Assembly: GCA_026005015.1 (NCBI GenBank)
Contig: BPKG01000001.1
Location: 1-64,000 of the forward strand
DNA from: Burkholderiales bacterium
GTDB lineage: Bacteria; Pseudomonadota; Gammaproteobacteria; Burkholderiales; UBA6910
Length of the DNA stretch: 64,000 nucleotides
Direction of reading: 5' to 3'
This document shows, in pieces, positions 48,093 to 57,238 of the stretch. A model generated the notes under the pieces. The model worked only from the letters and a program-made list of their open reading frames with translations, searched no databases and was not told the origin of the DNA. Both the position numbers and the translations under genes were made by a program. Each line of letters opens with the position of its first letter. Position 1 is the stretch's first letter.

Positions 48093-49025
48093 CTAAATGG
48101 CGTCCATGAAGGCCGCCATCCTGCGGCGCATCGCGGCGTCCGGCAGCCGGCCGTAGCCCGCCAGCATGTTGTCTTCCAGGTGTCGAGGCTTTCCGGTGGC
48201 GGGAATGGCGCAGGTGACCGCCGGGTGGGAAACGATGTACTTGAGGAAAAACTGGGCCCAGCTCGTGCAATCGAACTCCACCGCCCACTCCGGCACGCTT
48301 TTGCCCCTGACCCGGTGGAACAGGTTTGCCTGGGCGAAGGGCCGGTTGACGATGACCGCGGTCCCGGTCTCGGCGGCCAGCGGCAGGAGCTGCTTTTCCG
48401 CCTCCCGCTCGGCGATGGAATAGTTGAGCTGCACGAAGTCGAACGCCCGGGTCTTTAGGATCCGCTCCAAGGCGTCGTAGGCGCCTTCGTGGTAGTGGGT
48501 GACGCCGATGTAGCGGACCCGGCCCTCCGCTTTCCAGGCCTTGAGCGTCTGCTGGTGGATCTCCAGGTCGAGAAGGTTGTGGATCTGCATAAGGTCCAGG
48601 CGCGCGACCCGCAGGCGGCGCAAGGATTGCTCCATCTGGCGGATGCCCGCCTCGCGGCCGGTGGTCCAGACCTTGGTGGCGTAGAACAGCCGGTCCGCCA
48701 GCCCGAGCGCGGAGGCGAGATCCCCGACCACGGTCTCGGCGTTCCCGTACATGGGGGAGCTGTCGATCACCGTGCCCCCGCGCAGGACGAAGCGCTGCAG
48801 CACCTCCTGGAGGGGCGCGCGTTCGGCGGTGCTTGCGCCCACGTCGAAGGTGCGGTAGGTGCCGAGCCCGATCACCGGAAGCGCCTCGCCGGTCCTCGGG
48901 ATCGGGCGTTTCAGGATTTCCCGGCCCTCGGGGGGGTGGGCGAGGGCGCCGGGCCCCAGGGCGGCGCCCGCCGCCAGGGCCTGGATCACGCGGCGCCGCA
49001 GGGGGGAAGAAGGAGCAGCGGTCAT
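48093..49025 (-). CDS. exported aldo/keto reductase family protein
   Basis: A 310-residue TIM-barrel oxidoreductase. The N-terminus MTAAPSSPLRRRVIQALAAGAALG has a twin-arginine-like motif, so it may be exported by Tat. Catalytic features of the family are present: VIDSSPMYGNAE (Asp, Tyr), YATKVW (Lys) and MQIHNL (His). The start overlaps the stop of the transporter gene (ATGA), so the two are co-translated. The substrate is unknown. Confidence 0.85.
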   Translation of the reverse strand: MTAAPSSPLRRRVIQALAAGAALGPGALAHPPEGREILKRPIPRTGEALPVIGLGTYRTFDVGASTAERAPLQEVLQRFVLRGGTVIDSSPMYGNAETVVGDLASALGLADRLFYATKVWTTGREAGIRQMEQSLRRLRVARLDLMQIHNLLDLEIHQQTLKAWKAEGRVRYIGVTHYHEGAYDALERILKTRAFDFVQLNYSIAEREAEKQLLPLAAETGTAVIVNRPFAQANLFHRVRGKSVPEWAVEFDCTSWAQFFLKYIVSHPAVTCAIPATGKPRHLEDNMLAGYGRLPDAAMRRRMAAFMDAI

Positions 49026-50341
49026 GGGACGGTTTCCTGGGCGATGGCGGCGGTGGAGGGTACCGTGGATGGCTCGCGCCGGCGCAGGGCCTCGTGGCGC
49101 GCGCCCAGCCTGATCCCGAGGGCGAGGGAGAGGGCCGCCAGGGGCAGCGCGGCGAGGCAGATGCCCGTGGCGCCCAGCCCCAAGGCCCTCAGCGCCGTGT
49201 GCAGCCAGCCGCTCGCCGCGTCGCCGCCCCGGTAGACCACGGTGTCGATGAAGTTCTTGGCTTTGTACTTCTCTTCCACCGGGATCACCGTGAAAAGCGC
49301 TTCCCGCGCCGGTTTGGCGAGGAAGAAGTTGCAGGTCCGCCGCAGCACCTGGAAGGCGACGATCACGCCCAGCACCGGGAAAACGGCCAGCACGGCGAAG
49401 CCGGCGAGGGAGAGCAGAGGAAGGGCGGCGAGGGCAAGCCCAAGCCCGTAGCGCACCAGGATGCGGCCGGTCAGGAAGATCTGGCCCGCCAGGGTGAGGG
49501 CGTTCACCGCCAGGTCCATGGCGGCGAAGAGCTGGGTGCGGCCGCCCGGCGTGGCGATGGCGTCGCGCACGATGCGGGCCTGCTCGAAATAGAGAAAGGT
49601 GGACAGGGCCGTGAACAGCACGATGTAGAGGCCGATGCCCAGGAGATAGGGCGAGCTCAGGGTGAGGGTCAAGCCCGCCAGCACGCCGCCGCCCACGGGC
49701 TGGTCCCGGGAGGCCGTGACCGGGCCCGGGCGCGCCGACCGGTCGGACCAGCGCAACAGGGCGGCGATGAAGGCCAGGGTTCCGGCGAGGAAGGCGCAGG
49801 CGACGAGGAGCAGGTTGGCCGGCCCCAGTTGCTGCGCCAGCCACACCGTCAGCAGGGGACCCGTCACCGCGCCGAGACTGCCGCCGGCCGCGATAGTGCC
49901 GAAGAGCCGCTTCGCCTGGTCGCTGTCGAAAAGATCCGCCATGAAGCTCCAGAAGACGGACACGACGAACAGGTTGAACACGCTCACCCATACGAAGAAG
50001 CCCCGGGCCAGGAGTTCCCGGGGGGCGCCGCCCTCCAGCGCCAGGTAGAAGGCGATCAGGTGCGCCGCGAAGAAGAGGTACACGGCGGGCACCAGCCGGC
50101 GCAACCGGATGCGGGCGACCGCCCACCCGAACAGGGGAGTGGCCGCCAGCATGGCGGCGAAGGTGGCGGTGAAAGTCCACTGCAGGTTTTCCACGCCTCC
50201 CTGGATGCCCATTTCGTCCCGCACCGGCCGCAGCACGTAGTAGCCGCACAGCAGGCAGAAGAAGTAGGCTCCCGCTAGCAGGGCGGCGGGCCGCTCGTGG
50301 CGGGGAATCCCGGTCAACGACAGGCGCGGGGGTGAAGGCAC
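49022..50341 (-). CDS. MFS/NTP-NDP translocase-like transporter
   Basis: A 439-residue membrane protein with about 12 helices. The motif GYYVLRPVRDEMG in the first helix and the central WSFMADLFDSDQAKRLFGTIAAGGSLGA are typical of the ATP/ADP-translocase-like branch of major facilitators found in free-living bacteria; their substrates are not established. It is coupled to the aldo/keto reductase gene and divergent from azlC. Confidence 0.8.
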   Translation of the reverse strand: MPSPPRLSLTGIPRHERPAALLAGAYFFCLLCGYYVLRPVRDEMGIQGGVENLQWTFTATFAAMLAATPLFGWAVARIRLRRLVPAVYLFFAAHLIAFYLALEGGAPRELLARGFFVWVSVFNLFVVSVFWSFMADLFDSDQAKRLFGTIAAGGSLGAVTGPLLTVWLAQQLGPANLLLVACAFLAGTLAFIAALLRWSDRSARPGPVTASRDQPVGGGVLAGLTLTLSSPYLLGIGLYIVLFTALSTFLYFEQARIVRDAIATPGGRTQLFAAMDLAVNALTLAGQIFLTGRILVRYGLGLALAALPLLSLAGFAVLAVFPVLGVIVAFQVLRRTCNFFLAKPAREALFTVIPVEEKYKAKNFIDTVVYRGGDAASGWLHTALRALGLGATGICLAALPLAALSLALGIRLGARHEALRRREPSTVPSTAAIAQETVP

Positions 50342-50500
50342 GGGAGCCTCGTTGCGCTTTTCACGGTGGAACGAATTCCTTTCCGCCGGCCCGCGAGCCC
50401 CGGGAGGATTTCCGGACGGAATCGGTGCTCGTCGAGGCGCGGAATCGCCCCCAACGATAGGTCGTTCGCTCTACCGGCGCAAGCATATACAATCGCGGGC

Positions 50501-51217
50501 ATGCGCTGGTCCGACAACGAAATTCGCCGGGGGTTGCTGGCCGGGGCCCGGGATGCGCTGGGCGCCCCGGCCCTGGTGCTCTTCGCCGGCATGGTGGGCT
50601 TTGGCGCCTTGGGGCGGGAGAGCGGCCTGGGCTTGTGGGTGACTTCCGCCACCAGCTTCTTCATCTACGCCCTGCCGGGGCAGGTAGTGTTCGTGGAAAT
50701 GTTCGCGGTGGGCGCCTCGGGGCTGGCCATCTTTCTCGCCGTGTCCCTCACGGCCGCCCGCTTCCTGCCCATGACCCTCACCCTCATGCCCCACGTGCCC
50801 CGCCCCCACCACGGGCGCCTCCTGTATGCCCTGGTGCACCTGGTCTCCATGACCACCTGGGCCTCCATGATGAGCGCCTTCCCTCGGCTCAAGCCGGAGG
50901 AGCGGCTGCCGTACTTCACCGGCTTCGGCCTGGTGTGCTGGGGCGTGTCGGTGCCCGGGACGGTCCTCGGCTATCTCGCTGCGGGCCACGTGCCCACGTC
51001 CGTCACCCTGGGGCTGGTTTTCCTGAACCCACTTTTCTTCTTGCTCCTGTTCGCGGAAGTACGCCAGCGGGCGAGCCGGCTGGCGCTCCTGATCGGCGGG
51101 GTGAGCGGCCCCCTGGTGCATCTGGCTGCGCCCGGATGGAGCCTGCTCCTGTGCGGCGTCGTGGGCGGATCGGCCGCGTTCCTGCTGGAGCGGAGGTGGC
51201 GGCGTCATGGCCGCTGA
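50501..51217 (+). CDS. azlC: AzlC family amino-acid exporter, large subunit
   Basis: A 238-residue inner-membrane protein of the AzlC family, which pairs with AzlD to export branched-chain amino acids (BrnFE in Corynebacterium). Motifs include GLLAGARDALGAPALVLF and SLTAARFLPMTLTLMPH. It overlaps azlD. A TATACAAT box ends about 9 bases before the ATG with no ribosome site, so the message may be leaderless. Confidence 0.9.
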   Translation: MRWSDNEIRRGLLAGARDALGAPALVLFAGMVGFGALGRESGLGLWVTSATSFFIYALPGQVVFVEMFAVGASGLAIFLAVSLTAARFLPMTLTLMPHVPRPHHGRLLYALVHLVSMTTWASMMSAFPRLKPEERLPYFTGFGLVCWGVSVPGTVLGYLAAGHVPTSVTLGLVFLNPLFFLLLFAEVRQRASRLALLIGGVSGPLVHLAAPGWSLLLCGVVGGSAAFLLERRWRRHGR

Positions 51218-51578
51218 TCTGGCCCGCTCCCCCTACTGGCCCTGGATCCTGCTCGCGGCTGCCACGGTCGGGACCTATTTGTGGCGCGGGCTGGGCGTCG
51301 CCTTTGCCGGCCGGCTGCGCCTGGACAGTCCCTTGTTCCAGTGGTTCACCTGCGTCACCTACGCCATGCTGGCGGCCCTGGTGGCGCGGGTCATCGTGCT
51401 TCCGGTGGGGATCCTGGCGGAAACGCCCCTCGCCTTCCGGCTCGTCGCCGCCGCGGCGGGCATGGCAGTGATGCTATGGCGGCGCGGCGGCCTGCTGCCG
51501 GGCCTGGCCGCCGGCACTGGGCTCCTGATCCTCCTGTCGGCGATGGTAGCGGATCACCACAGAGCAACTCTGTGGTGA
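51207..51578 (+). CDS. azlD: AzlD family amino-acid exporter, small subunit
   Basis: A 123-residue protein with four predicted helices of the AzlD family, with the typical start WPWILLAAATVGTYLWRGLGVAF. Its start lies 11 bases inside the end of azlC, which is the usual arrangement. It is convergent with the MFS gene, ending 8 bases before it. Confidence 0.9.
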   Translation: MAADLARSPYWPWILLAAATVGTYLWRGLGVAFAGRLRLDSPLFQWFTCVTYAMLAALVARVIVLPVGILAETPLAFRLVAAAAGMAVMLWRRGGLLPGLAAGTGLLILLSAMVADHHRATLW

Positions 51579-51585
51579 GAAAGCC

Positions 51586-52767
51586 TTACGCCGCCAGGCG
51601 GCCCGCCCGCCGCTGCAGGAGCAGCCACGCTGCCGCGGTGCCCGTCACCAGCAGGAAGGGCAGCGACCACAGGTTGAGGAGCTGCCATCCCTGGCCCGAG
51701 ATGAGGACCCCGGAAGAGAAGGAGGAGGTGGCCAGGGTGAGGAAGATCAGGAAGTCGTTCACGCCCTGGGTCTTGGCCCGCTCCGCGGGGGTGTGGGTCT
51801 CGGTGAGCAGGGTCGTGCCGCCGACGAACATGAAGTTCCAGCCCACGCCCAGCAGGAACAGGGCCAGCCAGAAGTTCATGACCGCGACCCCCGCCAGCGC
51901 CACGCCCACGCAGGCGAACATGAGGGCGACACCCGTGAGGATGACGGGCACGACGCCAAAGCGCTGGATCAGGGAGCCCGTCACGAAGGAAGGGGCGAAC
52001 ATGCCGATCACGTGCCATTCGATCACGAAGGCGGCGTCGTGGTACGGGTGGTGGTGCTGGGTCATGGCGATGGGGGTCGCCGTCATGAGCAGGTTCATAA
52101 CGCCGTAGCCCACCATGGCGGAGAGGACCGCCACCGCGAAGGCCGGCTGGGCCATGATGCGGGAAAGGGGCCGCCCCGCCACCCGCCGCTCGTGCTCCTC
52201 CATGGGTGGAATGTCGATGAAGCGCGAGAGGAGCATGGCGATGACCGAAAACCCCATGAGGGAGGCATACGATCCCATGTACGGGGCCCACAGGAGGTCC
52301 AGGGTGAGCTTGCTGCTTTCGGGGCCCAGGACGCCGCCGGCGATGCCGCCGGCCATCACCAGCGAGATGGCCTTGCTCTTGAAGTCCAGGCTGGCGGTCT
52401 CCGCCGCAGCGAAACGATAGTACTGGCCAAAGGCGTTGTAGACGCCCGCCACCAGGGTGCCGAGGCACAGGGTCCAGAAGCTTTCCAGGTGAACGGCCAG
52501 GGTGCACACGGCGGCGCCGGCGAAGCCGAAGGCGGCGCCGGTCATGAAACCGGCGCGCCGTCCCACCCGCTTCATCCAGAAGGACGCGGGCAGGGTGGAG
52601 AGGGCGCCGCCCACCACGTAGGCGGTGACGGGCAGCGTCGCCAGCGCCTTGACCTCCGCCAGGGCGAAGCCGGCGAGCCCGTTGATGGAAATCAGGATGA
52701 CGTTGTGGGTGAAGAGCAGGGCCTGGCAGGCGGCCAGCACCAGGACGTTTTTCCGGGCTCGGTCCAT
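51586..52767 (-). CDS. MFS transporter, sugar-efflux-like
   Basis: A 393-residue major facilitator with 12 predicted helices. The loop 2-3 motif WMKRVGRRAGFMTGA and the C-terminal half with a His-rich loop (TQHHHPYHDA) are visible. The His-rich loop hints at a metal or proton role. No neighbouring gene defines the substrate. It is divergent from the nitrilase gene. Confidence 0.85.
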   Translation of the reverse strand: MDRARKNVLVLAACQALLFTHNVILISINGLAGFALAEVKALATLPVTAYVVGGALSTLPASFWMKRVGRRAGFMTGAAFGFAGAAVCTLAVHLESFWTLCLGTLVAGVYNAFGQYYRFAAAETASLDFKSKAISLVMAGGIAGGVLGPESSKLTLDLLWAPYMGSYASLMGFSVIAMLLSRFIDIPPMEEHERRVAGRPLSRIMAQPAFAVAVLSAMVGYGVMNLLMTATPIAMTQHHHPYHDAAFVIEWHVIGMFAPSFVTGSLIQRFGVVPVILTGVALMFACVGVALAGVAVMNFWLALFLLGVGWNFMFVGGTTLLTETHTPAERAKTQGVNDFLIFLTLATSSFSSGVLISGQGWQLLNLWSLPFLLVTGTAAAWLLLQRRAGRLAA

Positions 52768-52777
52768 GATCGGGGGC

Positions 52778-52783
52778 TATAAT
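52778..52783 (+). promoter_or_regulatory. -10 box in the MFS/nitrilase gap
   Basis: TATAAT on the plus strand, 137 bases before the nitrilase start. No clear -35 box. Confidence 0.3.
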
Positions 52784-52919
52784 CTTTTTCGTTCCCGCTC
52801 CGGCCGCAGGCGCGCTGGAAGGACGGGGCCGGGGGCTCGCGCGGGAAAACGCGATCATAGCCCAGAACCCCCGGGCGAGACGCCGGAAAGTTTTTGCCGC
52901 GGCAGGAGGGCCAGCTTTC

Positions 52920-53897
52920 ATGACGCAGGAGCGGCACAAGCGCTTCGTGGCGGCGGTGGTGCAGGCCGCGCCGGTCGCCTTCGACCGGGCCCGCACCCTG
53001 GAGAAGGTGCGAGCCCTGGCGGCGGAAGCCGCGGACAAGGGAGCGAAGGTGGTCCTCTTTCCCGAGGCCTTCGTGTCCGCCTATCCCAAGGGCGCGGACT
53101 TCGGCGCCCGCATCGGCATGCGCTCGCCCGAAGGGCGGGAGGAATTCCTCCGCTACTTCGATTCCGCTGTGGACGTGCCGGGCCCCCACGTGGACTTCCT
53201 CGCCCAGGTGGCCGGCGAGAACCGCCTCTACCTGGTCATCGGCGTGATCGAGCGGGAGGTAGGCACCCTCTACTGCACCGTCCTGTTCTTTTCACCCGAA
53301 GGCCGGTATCTCGGCAAGCACCGCAAGCTCATGCCCACCGCCGTGGAGCGTCTGGTGTGGGGCTTCGGGGACGGCTCCACCCTACCGGTGTTCGACACTC
53401 CGTACGGGCGCCTCGGGGCCGTCATCTGCTGGGAAAACTACATGCCGCTCCTGCGCATGGCCATGTACGCGAAGAACATTCAGCTCTATTGCGCCCCCAC
53501 CGCCGACGGCCGCGCCACCTGGCTTCCCACCATGCAGCACGTGGCCTTGGAGGGCCGCTGCTTCGTGCTCTCGTGCAACCAGTTCACCCGCCGCCGGGAC
53601 TTCCCTGCCGACTTCACCCTGGTGCAGGGGAACGACCCCGACACGGTGATCAGCCGCGGCGGAAGCTGCATCGTGGGGCCCCTGGGGCAGGTGCTGGCGG
53701 GGCCCGACTTCGAAGGCGAGGCCATCCTGACCGCCGAGCTCGACTTGGGCGAGATCGTGCGCGGTAAGTACGACTTCGACGTGGTGGGTCACTACGCCCG
53801 GCCCGACGTCTTTCGTCTGTACGTCAACGAGCGGCCCCAGCCGCCGGTGGTGGTCGCGGACGGGACGCCGGAAGATCCGTTTCCCGGCAAGCCCTGA
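52920..53897 (+). CDS. nitrilase / carbon-nitrogen hydrolase
   Basis: A 325-residue member of nitrilase branch 1. The catalytic triad is visible: E49 in [14 protein letters not shown]136 in GKHRKLMPT and C170 in [11 protein letters not shown]. The length and the [10 protein letters not shown] motif fit true nitrilases (nitrile to acid) of the aliphatic or arylacetonitrile type. An AGGAGGG site precedes the ATG. It is followed by an orphan MerR gene on the same strand with its own promoter. Confidence 0.92.
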   Translation: MTQERHKRFVAAVVQAAPVAFDRARTLEKVRALAAEAADKGAKVVLFPEAFVSAYPKGADFGARIGMRSPEGREEFLRYFDSAVDVPGPHVDFLAQVAGENRLYLVIGVIEREVGTLYCTVLFFSPEGRYLGKHRKLMPTAVERLVWGFGDGSTLPVFDTPYGRLGAVICWENYMPLLRMAMYAKNIQLYCAPTADGRATWLPTMQHVALEGRCFVLSCNQFTRRRDFPADFTLVQGNDPDTVISRGGSCIVGPLGQVLAGPDFEGEAILTAELDLGEIVRGKYDFDVVGHYARPDVFRLYVNERPQPPVVVADGTPEDPFPGKP

Positions 53898-53929
53898 GGG
53901 GAAACAAGATTTATTAACATTTCCACCCT

Positions 53930-53960
53930 TGACCCTGTACTAACGTACACAGAATAAATT
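53930..53960 (+). promoter_or_regulatory. MerR-type operator/promoter 4
   Basis: TTGACC (53930-53935), a 19-bp spacer and ATAAAT (53955-53960). Dyad CTGTAC-TAAC-GTACAC fills 53936-53951, in the same register as the three operators of the mercury island. The MerR-family gene begins 25 bases downstream, so the regulator probably controls itself. Confidence 0.85.
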
Positions 53961-53985
53961 TGCCTCCGCCAAGCGAGGAGGGGGT

Positions 53986-54414
53986 ATGGAAGGGTGGACC
54001 ATCGGGGAAGTGGCCCGGCGGGCGGGCGTCGGCGTCGAGACGATCCGCTTCTACGAGCGGGAAGGGCTGATCGAGCAGCCTCCCCGGCCGAAGGGCTCGG
54101 GCTATCGCCGCTACCCGGAGGCCACCGTCCTCCGCATCCGCTTCATCCGCCAGGCGCGGGATCTGGGTTTTTCCCTCAAGGAAATCGGCGAGCTGATCCA
54201 CCTGCGGGGGCTCCCCGGTGCGGACGCCTCCCAGGTGCGCGCCTGGGTGGAGACCCGACTCGCCCAGGTGGACCAGCGCATCGACAAGCTCCAGCGGTTG
54301 AGGCGCGTCCTCGAAGCCCTGATCGCCACCTGCCCGATGGAAGGGCCCCTGTCCCAGTGCGCTATCATCCACGCCCTGGAGCAGGGCGTCATCGCGATCC
54401 AGACTGAAGAATAG
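53986..54414 (+). CDS. MerR family regulator, orphan, metal specificity uncertain
   Basis: A 142-residue MerR-family protein: HTH WTIGEVARRAGVGVETIRFYER, long dimerisation helix, and C116/C125 with C-X8-C spacing (CPMEGPLSQCAII) as in MerR, ZntR and PbrR. The first ligand of those sensors (a Cys near position 80) is absent; the region reads GLPGADASQVRAW. Either another ligand completes the site or it senses something else. No transporter or reductase gene follows, only a convergent gene. GGAGGGGGT precedes the ATG. Confidence 0.88.
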   Translation: MEGWTIGEVARRAGVGVETIRFYEREGLIEQPPRPKGSGYRRYPEATVLRIRFIRQARDLGFSLKEIGELIHLRGLPGADASQVRAWVETRLAQVDQRIDKLQRLRRVLEALIATCPMEGPLSQCAIIHALEQGVIAIQTEE

Positions 54415-54477
54415 GCTCGCGGTGACCGCTCGCGCCGCCCTGTCCGCGGAACCCTTTGCCCCGTTCCCCCTCCGGAA

Positions 54478-55173
54478 TCAGCCCCGCTTCTCGAACGGCC
54501 CGTCCCGATCCAGCACGATGTCGAAGACGCCCACCGGCTCACCCGTTTCGGCGCGGGCGTCGAAAGCGACAATGAGGCTCGCTCGAGCCTTCGGGTCGCG
54601 GATTGCGTTGAGGATGAAATCCCGCTCGTTTTCCGGCGCGCCCGCCACGTACATCTGGGTGACCAGGGGCGAGAAGTCCTCGCCGCCGATGGCGAAATGG
54701 ATGTGGGGCGCGCGGCCCGGGTAGGGCACCGGCTTGATGGTGCGGAAGCGGTAGGCGCCGTCCTCTCCCGTGACGAACTGGCCGTAGCCCTGGAAGTTGG
54801 GATCGATGGGCCGGTCGCTGCGGTCGTGGGGATGGTGGTAGCGGCCGAAGGCGTTGCACTGCCAGATCTCGATGCGGGCCTTGGGCACGGGCCGCCCGTT
54901 CCGGTCCAGGACGCGTCCCACCACGTGCACGATCTCCCCGCTGGCTAAACCCGGGCGGCCGGCGACGGTGACGAGGTCGTTGTCCTTCTCCAGCGGCAAA
55001 GTGAGGGGATAGAACGGCCCCCGGGTCTGGCGCGGCGTGGGGATAAGGGCCGCGAGCAGGGCGGGGGAGGCGAAGAGGGCCCCTGCCCCCAGAGCGCCCG
55101 CGAGGAAACGGCGCCGCTGGAAGCGGCCCGCGGCTAGAGGGAGGGGCGAGGGTTCAGTAGGCTTGCTTGACAC
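54478..55173 (-). CDS. exported intradiol ring-cleavage dioxygenase-like protein
   Basis: A 231-residue protein related to the protocatechuate 3,4-dioxygenase beta subunit. Iron ligands are conserved: Tyr in GRYHHPHDR, Tyr in VPYPGR, and the two His of PHIHFAI. The N-terminus has a twin-arginine signal (FQRRRFLAGALGAGALF), which catabolic intradiol enzymes lack, so it acts outside the cytoplasm. Its start overlaps the end of the protease-like gene by 20 bases, so the two are coupled. The natural substrate is unknown. Confidence 0.88.
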   Translation of the reverse strand: MSSKPTEPSPLPLAAGRFQRRRFLAGALGAGALFASPALLAALIPTPRQTRGPFYPLTLPLEKDNDLVTVAGRPGLASGEIVHVVGRVLDRNGRPVPKARIEIWQCNAFGRYHHPHDRSDRPIDPNFQGYGQFVTGEDGAYRFRTIKPVPYPGRAPHIHFAIGGEDFSPLVTQMYVAGAPENERDFILNAIRDPKARASLIVAFDARAETGEPVGVFDIVLDRDGPFEKRG

Positions 55174-56185
55174 GGAGGTACTCCTCCCGGTTCATGGAAG
55201 TCACGGAAATCTCCTTGAGCAGGTTGCCCTGGAGCACCTGCAGTTTCACCGCGGTGCCGGCGGGCCCTTTGGCCCACAGCTTGCGATAGAAGTCGGCCTG
55301 GTTCTCCAGCGGATTCCCGTCGAGCCCGGTCACGATGTCGTTGGGCCGGATGCCGGCCCGGTCGGCGGGACCTTCGGGCGCGACCCGCACCACGAACAGC
55401 CGCCCTTGGACCTCTTCGGTGGACAGCCCCAGCCAGGGCCTGGGGGGCCCGGTGCGCCGGCCGTCGTCCAGCAGGTCGGCCAGGATCGGTTTCAAGATGT
55501 CGACGGGCACGAACATGTTGCCGGGAAAGCGCACCCCCGGCTCGACGGCGTCGGGCACCAGCAGGGAGCCGATGCCCAATAGCCGCCCGTCCTGCCCGAT
55601 CAGGGCGGCCCCGCCCCAGTTGAGCACGGGGGGCACGGTGAAGATGGCGTTCTCCAGCAGGTATTCCCAGGCGCCAGTGAACTGGCGCCGGGAAACCACC
55701 ATTCCTACCGCTGTGGCGGAGGGTCCGCCGAAGCCCGCGATCAGCACCTCGTCCCGGACTTTAAGCTGGCTGGCGTCGCCTAACTCGATGGGGGGCACGC
55801 TCACGGGCGTGACGGTGCGCGCCAGCCCGAAACCCGTCGCGTGGTCGTAGGCGATCAGAGTGGCGGCGTGGGTCTTGCCGGTGGAATCGGTGACCTCGAT
55901 GCTGTCGGCTTCCAGCACCAGGTAGCCGATGGTGAGCACCAGGCCGTTCGGATCGATCACCACGCCGCTTCCTTCCCGACTATGCCCGAGGTAAGGCGCG
56001 GTGCGGGCGTCGGGTAGCGCCTTGGTTTTCACTCGCACCACCGCCGCCAGGGGATTGGGACCGTCGGCGCTGCCGTTGGCCTCGGCCGCTTCTGCGGCGG
56101 GAGAAAAGGAAAGGCTCGCCCAGAAAAGCGCCAGGACCGCGATTCCCAGCCCGGAGCGGCGAGCGGGGCGGCGGGGTGCGGTCAT
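55154..56185 (-). CDS. HtrA-like protein with PDZ domain, catalytic triad lost
   Basis: A 343-residue exported protein with the S1C trypsin-like fold followed by a PDZ domain (about 240-330, PWLGLSTEEVQGR, GPADRAGIRPNDIVTGLDG). All three catalytic positions are changed: His in TNXHV is Tyr88 (TIGYL), Asp in TDXA is Gly118 (TGFG), and Ser in GNSGG is Trp190 (LNWGG). It must be a non-proteolytic scaffold or binding protein. ATG 56185 has an AAAGGAGG site and gives a signal peptide ending near AEA. It is coupled to the dioxygenase-like gene. Confidence 0.88.
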   Translation of the reverse strand: MTAPRRPARRSGLGIAVLALFWASLSFSPAAEAAEANGSADGPNPLAAVVRVKTKALPDARTAPYLGHSREGSGVVIDPNGLVLTIGYLVLEADSIEVTDSTGKTHAATLIAYDHATGFGLARTVTPVSVPPIELGDASQLKVRDEVLIAGFGGPSATAVGMVVSRRQFTGAWEYLLENAIFTVPPVLNWGGAALIGQDGRLLGIGSLLVPDAVEPGVRFPGNMFVPVDILKPILADLLDDGRRTGPPRPWLGLSTEEVQGRLFVVRVAPEGPADRAGIRPNDIVTGLDGNPLENQADFYRKLWAKGPAGTAVKLQVLQGNLLKEISVTSMNREEYLRVKQAY

Positions 56186-56358
56186 GGGGATCCTCCTTTG
56201 CCCGGCGACGGGCAATCAATCCTTAGGCGGTTCGAACCGGGGAATAGTTCGGCAGTCGCAAGCCCGCGCCGGGGCGCGTAGGCAAGGGCAATTCGTTCTG
56301 GGAGAATAGCATTTTGAATGCAAGGGACTGCCGGCGGCAGCCGGTGGCGAGCACAACG

Positions 56359-57228
56359 ATGGGCGCGGACACGCGAAAACAGGATTTCGAGGCGAACAAG
56401 CGGGCCAAGCGCCTGCGCCGTCTGGTGGGGCAGGCGATCCACGACTACCGGATGATCGAAGCCGGCGATCACGTGATGGTCTGCCTCTCGGGAGGCAAGG
56501 ACAGCTACACCTTGCTGGATGTCCTGCTGGCCCTCCAGGAGAAGGCCCCGGTCCCCTTCCGGCTCACCGCGGTTAACCTGGACCAGAAGCAGCCCGGTTT
56601 CCCCGAGCACGTGCTGCCGGAATATCTGACGGCTCGCGGCGTTTCCTACCGCATCGAGCGCCAGGATACCTATAGCGTGGTCAAGCGGGTCATCCCCGAG
56701 GGCAGGACCCTGTGCTCCCTCTGCTCCCGGTTGCGCCGCGGCATCCTGTACCGGGTCGCCTCGGAGATCGGCGCCACCAAGATCGCCCTGGGCCACCACC
56801 GGGACGACATCCTGGAGACCCTCTTCCTCAACCTGTTCTACGGGGGCAAGCTCAAGGCTATGCCGCCCAAGCTCGCGTCCGACGACGGCCGGCACGTGGT
56901 GATCCGGCCTCTCGCCTACTGCCGCGAGGGGGACATCGCCGCGTACGCGCAAGAGCGGCGCTTCCCCATCATCCCCTGCAACCTGTGCGGCTCCCAGCCC
57001 AACCTGAAGCGGCAGGCGGTGAAGGAGATGCTGCGGGAGTGGGAAAAGCGCTTTCCGGGGCGGATCGAAAGCCTGTTCCGCAGCCTGCAGAACGTGGTGC
57101 CCTCCCACCTCGCCGACCCGCGGCTTTACGACTTCGCCAACTTGAGGCCGCCCGGCTCGCCCCAGCCCGAGGGCGACCGAGCCTTCGACCCCGAGGAATT
57201 TCCCCAGCCCGCGTTCGCGGAGGACTGA
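56359..57228 (+). CDS. ttcA: tRNA 2-thiocytidine biosynthesis protein TtcA
   Basis: ATP-dependent, [4Fe-4S] enzyme that thiolates C32 of tRNAs. It has 289 residues, with the PP-loop SGGKDS (44-49), cluster cysteines C119 and C122 (TLCSLCSRL), and a third in [13 protein letters not shown]. An upstream TTG start would add 15 residues; ATG 56359 matches family length. It is divergent from the protease-like gene. It depends on cysteine desulfurase sulfur, as made by the gene at 22692. Confidence 0.96.
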   Translation: MGADTRKQDFEANKRAKRLRRLVGQAIHDYRMIEAGDHVMVCLSGGKDSYTLLDVLLALQEKAPVPFRLTAVNLDQKQPGFPEHVLPEYLTARGVSYRIERQDTYSVVKRVIPEGRTLCSLCSRLRRGILYRVASEIGATKIALGHHRDDILETLFLNLFYGGKLKAMPPKLASDDGRHVVIRPLAYCREGDIAAYAQERRFPIIPCNLCGSQPNLKRQAVKEMLREWEKRFPGRIESLFRSLQNVVPSHLADPRLYDFANLRPPGSPQPEGDRAFDPEEFPQPAFAED

Positions 57229-57238
57229 CGGTCTGTTC

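Noticed and set aside
48093-50249. A 718-codon minus-strand frame as one fusion protein
   Set aside because: Only the part from 49025 encodes an aldo/keto reductase; the upstream part is the wrong frame of the transporter gene, and an ATGA overlap marks the real start.
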